A stretch of 64,000 nt of DNA from Blastobasis lacticolella. Lineage: Eukaryota; Arthropoda; Insecta; Lepidoptera; Blastobasidae. How positions within the stretch are numbered: the first letter of the stretch is position 1; every line of letters begins with the position of its first letter. Made by a program: the position numbers and the translations under genes. The stretch covers positions 2,616,501 through 2,680,500 of the forward strand of contig LR990050.1 of NCBI GenBank assembly GCA_905147135.1. The letters are read 5' to 3'. Shown piece by piece: positions 46,060-54,230 of the stretch. The notes under the pieces were generated by a model. The model ran no database searches, was not told the DNA's origin, and saw nothing but the letters and a program-made list of their open reading frames with translations.

Positions 46060-48033
46060 TTATAGCGAGACCCCAGAAGGGGGTCCCGCTGCCGTGGATT
46101 GGGATTGGGGGCCTACGGGGGCCGCTGAAACGGCATGGGGGGGCTCTGTTGAGTCGTCCTGAGCCTCCAGGAGGAGGTTCAGGGCGCTCGACAGTTCGTC
46201 GGGGGGATCCGCGAGGACGTGTCTCGGTCTCCGTACCACGTGGCCGGAGACCGGGCGGGGAGCGTAGGCTGCTGCCTCTCGCACGAGCGGGTTGGGGTGC
46301 TCCTCCGCGGCCTTGAAAAAGGTCTCGGAGAGCGTTCTAAGAAACTGCTGCAGGGTAGGCAGGTCCATGTCACGGTGTAGGTCCGCATTGCGGACGTACC
46401 ATGGAGCCGCCGTTGCCCTACGGCAGAAGATGTTCTACACAATTTGCAGTTTCTTAGTGACGTGGGAGCTCGCGTGAGCGAAGACGGGGGAGGCGTATGT
46501 CAACACCGGTCGAATGCACACCTTGTAGAGGGTTCGCTTGTTCCTGAGGGACATTTTACTGAATCGACCCAACATACTGTTGAGGCGACCCAGGTAGAAA
46601 CGGGCGGTGCGGCACACTCTTTCGACATGGGGCCGGAAAGTGAGCCTTTTGTCAAGCGTGACGCCTAGATATTTTACAGCGCGCTGCCAGGGAACTAGTT
46701 TCCCTTGCATGCGGAGGGGAGGGGGGTCGCTGTCACCCCGTCTGCGCTTAACATCGAAGCAAACCGCGGAGCTCTTCTCCGGATTCACTTCGATGCGCCA
46801 CAGTTTGAACCAAGCTTCGAGCTTGTTCACCGCCTTTTGGAGCTTTGCCATGGGTGGCCTTCGCCCTTTGGCGTAGATTGCCGTGTCGTCGGCGAAAAGG
46901 GACAGTTGCACCCCGTTGTCGGGGACGGGAATATCGTTCGTGTACGATATATAGAGTAGGGGAGAGAGTACAGAGCCTTGCGGGACGCCGGCCTTCAGTT
47001 GACGTGGGGAAGACAGAGTACCTTCGTGTCTGAACCGAAAGGTACGGTGTTTTAAATAGGACGCTACTAATCGGACGAGTCGATCGGAGAGACCAAGCTT
47101 GTATAGCTTGTAAACAAGGCCTTCGTGCCAGACTTTGTCGAAGGCCTTGGCGACGTCGTAGAAGACTGCGACCGTCTTTTCTCTCTTTGGGTAGAATCCA
47201 TTGAGGATGTATTCTACTATACGATGGACTTGTCTGGGGCAATTGTGTTTGGGACGAAAGCCGAATTGATGGGGAATAAGGACATCGTCTTTGAAGAGAT
47301 GTTCTTTCATTCGAGAGAGCACTACTCTCTCGAATAACTTCCCTAGTGCCTTGAGGAGGCTTATCGGGCGGTGGGATGACGCTACATTTAACGGCTTTCC
47401 CGGTTTGGGAATGCCTATGACTATGGCTTCTTTCCACGCGGTCGGAAAGTGGCAATGGTCAAAGCAAGCATTAAAAATGATCGCTAACAAAGTAAGCACC
47501 TGCTCGGGGAGGTACTTAAGCGCTTGGTTGGAAATTCCATCCGCGCCCGGCGCTTTGTTAGATTTGAGACCCTTGATGAAGGAGTGGATCTCGTCGGGGG
47601 ATACAGTGACAGGGTCCGTGGTGGGAGGGAGCGAGGTCTTTTGACGGACTTCGTCTTCCACCGCACGCACGTGACCGGGGTCGCACTCCATGGTGCTAGG
47701 GGAGCATTGTGAAGCAATGCTATCTGCAAAGCATTCGGCTTTCTCGGTGTCCGCAAACGCAATTGTGCCGTCTGGGCGAACAAGAGGAGGGATGGAGATT
47801 CTGGCGTCTGTACGAAGGGCTTTCGCCACTTTGTAGTACGCTTGATGGGACGGGGAAATCGTCTGCATGAGGTCCCCCCATTGGGAGTTCCTCATTTCGT
47901 CGAGACGTGCTCGCACTGCCCGCTGAAGTCGGTTCGCAGTGCGTCTGTACTCTGGGGTCGGATAACCCGCCTCCACCCAGGATCCTATCGACCTCTCGGT
48001 CATACGGACCGCGTCAGACCTAATCTCGGGTGA
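46060..48033 (-). pseudogene. Jockey-type ORF2, C-terminal part (reverse transcriptase)
   Basis: Copies element RNA at the nicked target. Counting from the ATG at 48003: YPTPEYRR linker (14-21), KSNKAPGADGISNQALKYLP (148-167), HRPISLLKALGKLFERVV (211-228), AVFYDVAKAFDKVWHEGL (279-296), AGVPQGSVLSPLLY (338-351), FADD catalytic motif (370-373), then the thumb to KKLQIV. A TAG at 46435-46437 follows, and the same frame continues uncut to 46060 with the normal Jockey-type C-terminus (WYVRNADLHRD and LPTLQQFLRTL). One nonsense change, where Gln is likely, is the only break in this part. Upstream, the frame continues to about 48033 (SPEIRSDAVR) and then meets the R1-type 3' end. Confidence 0.9.
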
Positions 48034-48074
48034 TGCGCACGCTTACTTGCCGGTGGCTCTTTAGGCGTGCGCAT
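48033..48074 (-). terminator. 3'-terminal hairpin of the R1-type element
   Basis: ATGCGCACGC (48033-48042) and its exact complement GCGTGCGCAT (48065-48074) form a 10-bp GC-rich stem with a 22-base loop at the extreme 3' end of the element RNA. LINEs without poly(A) tails often use 3' structure for RT recognition; that function is inferred here. Confidence 0.65.
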
Positions 48075-48198
48075 TTCTTCACACCCACAAATCCTGATAA
48101 TGCCCTAGCACTCTCCCTTATTGGGCTGACACCACATGCACAAAATTCTGCCCCGTCGGCCAGCTCCCGTTCTCCTTTCTCCCCTCTCTCCAACGCTC

Positions 48199-51100
48199 CT
48201 ACTCTTCCTCGTCCTCCACTCTCCTCACACGGTACCAAGCGCACGCGAATTCCTTCAACCTCGCGAAGTTCGCCTCCGAGGACACAAGGTCCGAGAAGTA
48301 AACCGGGCCCACCTCCTTCCGTTCTAACCCAGCAAGCATGTCGCTGCGCTCTTGCTCGAACCTCTCGCATTCCCACAATATGTGGTCCCTAGTCTCGAGA
48401 TCCCCCCCGCATGAGCACTCCGCAGAGTCACTCAAGCCGAGCGCCCATAAACGCGCTCTAAAAGCTCCATGACCGGTAAGAATCTGGGAGATGACATAGT
48501 CGGGCTCCACCCACGTGGCCCCCAATCTACCGCGGACGCACGGGAAGAAGCGCTTCAGATCCGAGCCCTTCTCCTCGGCATCCCAGCGCTCCTGCCAGGC
48601 GTCTACCACCTCCTCATGGGCGGCTTTCTTAAACTCCGCAACTTCCCGCCCCGCTAAGCCGGCCCGACTCGCTTCCACCTTTCCCGTCCGCTTCACCTCC
48701 AGGTCCGCGGGCAGGACACCAGCGAGCACCGCCAAAGCGGCAGTACTCGTAGTACGGTACGCTTTCGTAAGTAAAATCAGCGCGGGGCGCTGAGTCCTAA
48801 GCAAACGGCTCTTTACTACATGGAACCCTACCCTACCGCTCCAAACCGAGGCCGCGTACGCAATCGTAGCGACGTATGTACCGAAGTACAACACTCTGAG
48901 CGCCCTATACCTAACCCCCCACGAAGACGTTGAGACCCTAGACATCTTCCCAAAGCATCTTGCCGCCCTCTCCCCCATGTCCTGCGCGTGGACCGCGAAC
49001 GACTGTGTCTCGTCCAGCGTAACACCTAGCACCTTGACAGATGCGACGCTTCTGACCGATTCCCCTCCAAGGCGTAGCACGGGTGGTCGTTTAAATCTCC
49101 CTTTCAGGGTGATGGTTGAGCTCTTCGCCGGAGCAAAGGCCAACCTGTTCCTGAGACCCCATTCTGTCACCAGACGTAGAGCCTCAGCACCGTGTCGCTC
49201 AATGTCTGCCCTGGAGTTCGCCTCGATCAAAAGCGTCACATCGTCCGCGTAGGCCACGGCCCGTACGCCCTCCGGCCAAGGAAGGCGCAACAGGTCGTCC
49301 ATCAGGATGTTCCACAATGTGGGCCCCAGAACCGAGCCCTGAGGACACCCCATTGTCGATGTTTTCGACGCACACAGACCCCCCGCCCACATTCCTACGC
49401 GCCGGTCGCAAAAGTACGACCCAAACATTCTGTACATATTTGGTGGACAGCCACCCTGCTTTAACTTGAGCAGCACCATGGGCCACCATGCGTTGTCGAA
49501 TGCCCCGGAGATGTCCAGCATGATGGCCTGGACGTACTTGTGACAAGACGCCCGTGCTGTCCCAAGAATGGCGTTAAGCGCCGTGACTGTCGAACGTCCC
49601 CTAACAAATCCATGCTGGCCGTCGGATATGCGAGAGTAAAGACCCGGCGTACACTCACACATCACCCTCTCGAGCACCTTTCCGAGAACGGAAAGGAGGG
49701 TCACGGGTCTGTAGGCTTTGGGGTCTGTCAAAGCCTTCCCGTTACCCTTCGGAAGGACTACCAACCTACCTAATTTCCAAACACCTGGAAAGATTCCTTC
49801 CCGCACACACTTTGCCATGAGCTCGGTGATTTCCGCGCCGGATACCTTCCAGGCCGCCTTTAAAATGCGCGCGGTGATCCCGTCTACCCCTGGGGCCTTG
49901 TTTGGTAGTTCCTTCACGATGCGTCCTATTGCAAATCCGTTCAGTGGTTCAGAGTCCCGGCCAGATGGTAGGCAAGATGCTGCTAACCTAACCCTCCTAT
50001 GGTACTCAGAGTCCGTCGCTGGTGTGTCGTCCGGACACATAACGCGCAAGGTCCCTCCCAGTGCCGAGGCGGCGTCCCCTGCGAAACCGTCTGCTAGCCT
50101 CAGTCCGTTCACGACATTTGCGGGCGGGCGCACCCGACCGCTAGCGGCCCTGTACGCCAACCCCCAAGGGTCGTGGTTCCCACTATTTGCTAACTGCTGG
50201 AAGTGGTCGGATTCGGCTTTCCGCATGGCCCTTCGGTACTCTGCGCGTTCCTCGTGAAAGCGAGCCTTACGTTCTTCCTCCACGATCCTACCTTCACGCC
50301 TAGACTCCTGCCACGCCTTCCTAGCCCGATTATGTCTTCTCCTCAGTGAGTCCAGTTCACCGGACCACCATTCATACCCAGTCTGCGGTTTGTCCCGCCT
50401 GTACCCCAAACACTCCACGGCTGTACGAGTCAGAGCTGCGGTAAAATCGGCACATGCTTGCTCCGCGGGTTTACGTAGGTTTAACCTACCCACACGCGCT
50501 TGTAGCGTGCCCTGAAAGCGAGTCCAGTCCACTCCCCGATCCCTGAACCTCATCGGCTCCCCGCCGGGCTCTACGTGGCTGGCTCGTGGGGCTGGAGTCC
50601 CACTCCCCTCGACATCGAACACGATTAGCTGGTGGTCGCTCGTACTTATCCCCTCCAGTACCCTCCAGTGATGGACACGGACCCCTCGCGAAGCCAGTGT
50701 CACGTCGATATTCGACTCGCCATTTGCTGTCTTAAATGTCGGCGGTTGGTCTGCCTCATTACATATTCGTAGGCCCCTGGCCGCTACGAACCCCTCCATA
50801 GCTGCCCGTCGCGCGTCGGCCTCCGCGCCTCGGCCGGTGTACTGCCGCTCCTTGCTGTGCCACCATGGGGAGTGGGTATTCGTGTCGATACAGTACAGGA
50901 TCGGCTCTCCCTTTAATTGGTCCGCTACCTTGTCTAGGTGCGCCAAATGGGCCTCGATCCTGTCTGAGTATTGGAAGTAGGCAGAGACGACGTACAACTG
51001 CGTTCTGCCCCCCCCGACAACGATGTGCGCAACCTCGCAATGTGAACTACACAGGTTACCGAGCACTGCGATGGTAATGTTAGGATTGTTGATGTAAATT

Positions 51101-51285
51101 GCCGCTTTAGCGCCGGTCTTGGCTTCCAAGATGCTCGGCAACCCGTGGTCCCCGTACTGTTCCTGGACTAAAACGAGGTCCAGCCCCAGTTCCCTCGCAA
51201 TCGACGGCAACTCCTTCGTCGCCGCCTCTGCCCCCGCCAAATTCAGCTGGCCGACCCTAATCCCCCCCCTGGACCTAAGGTCCAT
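48199..51285 (-). CDS. R1-type ORF2: APE endonuclease-reverse transcriptase, intact
   Basis: A 1028-residue protein that nicks genomic DNA and primes reverse transcription of the element RNA. Endonuclease (1-225): IRVGQLNLAGAEAA (9-22), QEQYG (41-45), DTNTHSPWWHS (134-144), SNIDVTLAS (191-199), STSDHQL (214-220). RT (about 460-760): NKAPGVDGI (462-470), YRPVTLLSVLGKVLERV (525-541), MLDISGAFDNAWW (589-601), GCPQGSVLGPTLW (646-658), YADD (679-682). C-terminal CX1CX8HX4C at 957-973. The length is normal for the clade. The ATG at 51285 lies inside the end of ORF1 (11-nt overlap), so translation probably depends on ORF1 termination. No stop or frameshift is seen, which suggests a recent insertion. 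Confidence 0.95.
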   Translation of the reverse strand: MDLRSRGGIRVGQLNLAGAEAATKELPSIARELGLDLVLVQEQYGDHGLPSILEAKTGAKAAIYINNPNITIAVLGNLCSSHCEVAHIVVGGGRTQLYVVSAYFQYSDRIEAHLAHLDKVADQLKGEPILYCIDTNTHSPWWHSKERQYTGRGAEADARRAAMEGFVAARGLRICNEADQPPTFKTANGESNIDVTLASRGVRVHHWRVLEGISTSDHQLIVFDVEGSGTPAPRASHVEPGGEPMRFRDRGVDWTRFQGTLQARVGRLNLRKPAEQACADFTAALTRTAVECLGYRRDKPQTGYEWWSGELDSLRRRHNRARKAWQESRREGRIVEEERKARFHEERAEYRRAMRKAESDHFQQLANSGNHDPWGLAYRAASGRVRPPANVVNGLRLADGFAGDAASALGGTLRVMCPDDTPATDSEYHRRVRLAASCLPSGRDSEPLNGFAIGRIVKELPNKAPGVDGITARILKAAWKVSGAEITELMAKCVREGIFPGVWKLGRLVVLPKGNGKALTDPKAYRPVTLLSVLGKVLERVMCECTPGLYSRISDGQHGFVRGRSTVTALNAILGTARASCHKYVQAIMLDISGAFDNAWWPMVLLKLKQGGCPPNMYRMFGSYFCDRRVGMWAGGLCASKTSTMGCPQGSVLGPTLWNILMDDLLRLPWPEGVRAVAYADDVTLLIEANSRADIERHGAEALRLVTEWGLRNRLAFAPAKSSTITLKGRFKRPPVLRLGGESVRSVASVKVLGVTLDETQSFAVHAQDMGERAARCFGKMSRVSTSSWGVRYRALRVLYFGTYVATIAYAASVWSGRVGFHVVKSRLLRTQRPALILLTKAYRTTSTAALAVLAGVLPADLEVKRTGKVEASRAGLAGREVAEFKKAAHEEVVDAWQERWDAEEKGSDLKRFFPCVRGRLGATWVEPDYVISQILTGHGAFRARLWALGLSDSAECSCGGDLETRDHILWECERFEQERSDMLAGLERKEVGPVYFSDLVSSEANFARLKEFACAWYRVRRVEDEEE

Positions 51286-52807
51286 AATCGGTCCTAGAAA
51301 TTACGCCACTGCGCGCCTGCTGTCTCGCTGGGCATTCCATCGACGCAGTCCGGTGACCCTCATGGGGCTTCTTGAACTGGCGACACGTGGCACAGCCAGC
51401 CGCAGACTTCGTGCACTCCTTCGTCGCGTGCCCTTCCTCGCCGCACCCGCCACAGATCGGGTTCTTCGCCCTACAGTATTTTTCCGCGTGGCCGTACATC
51501 TGGCAGCGCCTACAGCAGGTCACCTCCACGTAATCTTCGACGAGTATTGCGTCCCACCCAAGGTACGCCCTCCCCCTCTCCACCAGCAGCTTCCTCAATC
51601 GAGGGCTACATTCAAGCACCACAGTCGTGCGCGCCAATCCCGCCCTCGATTTCCTAAATGCAACCTTAGCTTCTTTGTCATACAGCTCCCTCGTTAATGC
51701 CTCCTTTAGGTTCTGGTCGTACAGGTCTTCCAGTATGGTAGCTACGCCAGCGCTATCGATGTTCCGTAGCGCCACCAACGGTCTCCTCTGTGTAGAGTCT
51801 CTTGCAACCAGGGTGGGGGGCAGTGCCGCCTTTAGGCGGTCCATGCCCTCTTTGCTGGTGGCCTCCACGACCACTCCCGCGTTCCCGATTCGACGCACCC
51901 GCTGAACCTGACAGCCCAGTGCCACTGGGTCGATCGATTTTTTGAGCGCCTCTTTGACCTCCTCTGATGTTTTAAGGAGGCCTCCTTCTATTGGGTACAC
52001 CGCCACCGCCGGACCGCTGGGCGCCGGGATAGGCATTGCCGCCACCCTAGCGCCCAGGCGCAGCGCTCCAGCGTAGGACACCGGGGTGCCCGCCACCACC
52101 GACGCCGCGCCACCCGTCGCTGCCGTAGTGCTCGCCGCCGCCGCCGCCGCTGCGTTGGCGCCGCTAACCGCCGCCATCAGCTTCCCTTCAAGATCCGCTA
52201 TTTTGAGCAGCATAAAGCTCGATGCCGCCGTCAACTTCTGGACGCTAACTCCCACGGTCGCTATTTCCGCTTTGTTGAGCTTGGACTGGTTGGACGTTAT
52301 AGCGCCCATTATGTCTTCCCCAGCCTGTGCCACAATGCTGCATAGATCCTCCTTTGTGGCCCCCATCAAACCCACCATCGTCGTCCCCGCTGGCGTAGCG
52401 GGCGTCTCCGCCGTGGGCTCCCTCGTTAGCAACCCGCCAACGGGGGGCACGGCCTCACTCGCCCGCGCACCGCGTTTGCCAGCAACGCGCCGCCTAACCG
52501 CCTCCTGAATTTCTTCAGGTGAAGATAGGCCACGCTTGCTGGACTGGCTCCCACTACCCTGTGGAGTGCCTTCGATGGCGCCAGTGTCCATGGGCTCCAC
52601 CGTCACCATCGCCGTTGTCGCCGTTGTCGCCGTCGTTCCGGCCGCCTGCTCCGCGCTCGGGGTGCTGAACCCCTTAGGGGGAGTTCGTAACATGGAGTTA
52701 CGTGGCTGAAAGCCCTCCTCCTGTGCGATCTCTACAAGAGCGGCGAGTTCTTCTTGCCGCTTTTTGAGCTCCGCCTCGAAGAGCTCGGCGTTCGGCGCCG
52801 GCTCCAT
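51275..52807 (-). CDS. R1-type ORF1: zinc-knuckle RNA-binding protein, intact
   Basis: A 510-residue Gag-like protein that should bind element RNA and form the ribonucleoprotein. The N-terminal region is low-complexity with an Ala-rich stretch (about 215-245). A conserved globular part (about 245-425) precedes three zinc knuckles: C432-X2-C435-X4-H440-X4-C445, C452-X2-C455-X4-H460-X4-C465, and a modified third one with C472, C475, H485 and C492. The CRAKNPICGGCGEEGH spacing is typical of R1-clade ORF1. It starts at the ATG at 52807, preceded by the 5' UTR, and ends at TAG 51275-51277, overlapping ORF2. Confidence 0.93.
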   Translation of the reverse strand: MEPAPNAELFEAELKKRQEELAALVEIAQEEGFQPRNSMLRTPPKGFSTPSAEQAAGTTATTATTAMVTVEPMDTGAIEGTPQGSGSQSSKRGLSSPEEIQEAVRRRVAGKRGARASEAVPPVGGLLTREPTAETPATPAGTTMVGLMGATKEDLCSIVAQAGEDIMGAITSNQSKLNKAEIATVGVSVQKLTAASSFMLLKIADLEGKLMAAVSGANAAAAAAASTTAATGGAASVVAGTPVSYAGALRLGARVAAMPIPAPSGPAVAVYPIEGGLLKTSEEVKEALKKSIDPVALGCQVQRVRRIGNAGVVVEATSKEGMDRLKAALPPTLVARDSTQRRPLVALRNIDSAGVATILEDLYDQNLKEALTRELYDKEAKVAFRKSRAGLARTTVVLECSPRLRKLLVERGRAYLGWDAILVEDYVEVTCCRRCQMYGHAEKYCRAKNPICGGCGEEGHATKECTKSAAGCATCRQFKKPHEGHRTASMECPARQQARSGVISRTDYGP

Positions 52808-53630
52808 GGAGAGGAAACTTAACTACGCACAAGTCCAGGTGTGGTGTTCGTGTATTAAGTCTATAAGTCAAACACTTTGCACTGTTCACTAGTTCTTACC
52901 ACACAACTATGGTGTTCGTGTATTGGCCGATGGCAAGGCAATCGGCCGATTACCCTACCACAAACCAACAAACCACCACGACACACACAGACACCAGTAG
53001 CCCTATACTAAAATACAAGCTAATCCTATGTTTACTAATCCTAGCTAACCTAGCTTGCCCTAAACTAATTACAACTACCTACGAAATAAAACTACTAATT
53101 AAACTACCTAAACTAAATCGTTCTAATACGAAATGTACGCACAGGTTAGGTGGTCTCTGTCCACAATACACTGGCACTACCGCACACAAATCCAAAAGTC
53201 AAATGCCACTTACCTGACAGATGACAGCTGTCACCTGTCAGTGTCAACGCGACAACAGTGTCCTGTCACCCGTCACGTTGACAGCAGCACTGCTCCAATC
53301 GGCTAGCCTCCTCGACGCCTCGCCCTGGGGCGGAGGGGCTAGCGGGGCACGGACAGACGCGCTCTCGCTCCAACCGCAAAATGGCCGCCGCCGAGGCGAC
53401 GATTCTCCCACGGCAGAACGAGAGGGCCCGATACCGCACCTGCACCAACTTCACCCTATAATCCTCCGAATGTATGTAGCACTATTGCTTAACTCCACTA
53501 ACTTCAAAATGGCCGCGGCCGTTTATGCACAAAACACTGTGTTAATACGAGAGGGACCGAGATCCGCACTGTCACTCTCCGAACTCCGCAACTAGGCAGT
53601 ATAATAAAATTGCAGGAGCGCACTGATACA
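52808..53630 (-). promoter_or_regulatory. 5' UTR / internal promoter region of the R1-type element
   Basis: Non-coding on the minus strand. It contains a 70-bp cluster with six TGACAG/CTGTCA hexamers (53215-53284), including the 12-bp palindrome TGACAGCTGTCA (53222-53233). It also holds two diverged repeats about 128 bp apart, each with CAAAATGGCCGC (53377 and 53505) and CGAGAGGG (53419 and 53548). LINE promoters are internal and lie at the 5' end, so this is where transcription should be controlled; that role is inferred. Confidence 0.6.
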
Positions 53631-54230
53631 CGTCTGACCTGCACGACGTCTGGCCGACGAGTAGACTGGAGACCGAACGATGTCCATTAAGTGGACACCG
53701 CTCGTGTTGGTGGAGGAACACGTCCAGTCGGTATGTTTGGAGTTGAAATCTCCGAACATAATAACAGAGTCGCCTAGAGAGAGAAGCGCTTCGAAGTCGC
53801 TTTTGAGTGGCAGGGAGCCGGCGGGGATGTAGACAGAGGCTATGATCAGGGACGGATGTCCTGTCATGCCTAGCTGCACTACGGAGGCCTCCATACTCGA
53901 GAGAGTTGGAGTTGGAAGAGGGGAGCAATGAAGCGATCTCTTGTAGTAAATGGCAGTTCCTCCACCGCGCGATGACGCGGTGGGGGACCTGTCATCCCTG
54001 ACAAGGGAGAAGCCGGGGATCGAAATACCCTTCTGGATCGAAGGCTTGAGCCAAGTCTCCTGAAGGAGAAGTAGGTCGAGCTCCCTGCTCCTAACGAACG
54101 TCCTAAGTTCGGAGATGTTTGTGCGTAGACTGCGCACATTAAAAGAAACAAGCGAAACCCCACCCGGCCTCATGCGACCGGTGCCGACACTGGCGGGAGT
54201 GGGGGGTGTGGCGTGAAGCGCCTGGGGCAT
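53631..54230 (-). pseudogene. Jockey-type ORF2, N-terminal part (APE endonuclease), cut off
   Basis: Starts at an ATG (54230-54228) that overlaps the ORF1 stop as TAATG. Endonuclease motifs: LVSFNVRSLRTNI (27-39), LLLLQETWL (53-61), GGGTAIYYK (89-97), IIASVYIPAG (129-138), GDFNSKHTDW (160-169). Similarity to the domain ends at about residue 200. The rest of the frame (to 53592) runs into the R1-type 5' UTR. The SDH-containing end of the endonuclease and roughly 100 codons before the RT part are absent from both sides of the insertion. Confidence 0.9.

Larger units (their letters stand above)
48032..53630 (-). mobile_element. R1-clade LINE, apparently full length, inserted in Jockey-type ORF2
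   Basis: Minus-strand element: 5' UTR (about 53,600-52,808), ORF1, ORF2 overlapping by 11 nt, and a 3' UTR of about 165 bp ending in a hairpin (48033-48074) with no poly(A). The R1 clade is shown by ORF1 with three zinc knuckles, ORF2 with an APE endonuclease, an RT with YADD, and a C-terminal CX1CX8HX4C motif. Both frames are open. It is not in rDNA or telomeric repeats, so it is not a canonical R1, TRAS or SART insertion. The ends are set by where Jockey-type coding stops, so they are uncertain by a few tens of bases. Confidence 0.88.

Noticed and set aside
46748..47455. 235-codon minus frame and other large frames overlapping the RT and Gag regions (e.g. 54274-55080)
   Set aside because: Shadows of GC-rich LINE ORFs in other frames; no motifs.
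48018..48024. CCTAA (48019-48023; TTAGG in complement) beside the R1-type 3' end, as in TRAS/SART telomeric insertions
   Set aside because: Only one unit, inside Jockey-type ORF2 coding sequence; no telomeric array.
48012..53640. CGTCAGACCT (48012-48021) and CGTCTGACCT (53631-53640) as a 10-bp target duplication of the R1-type element
   Set aside because: 9 of 10 match, but the frames do not rejoin, and the left copy lies about 10 bp inside sequence that still looks like Jockey-type coding (SPEIRS). Could be chance; needs alignment to an intact copy.
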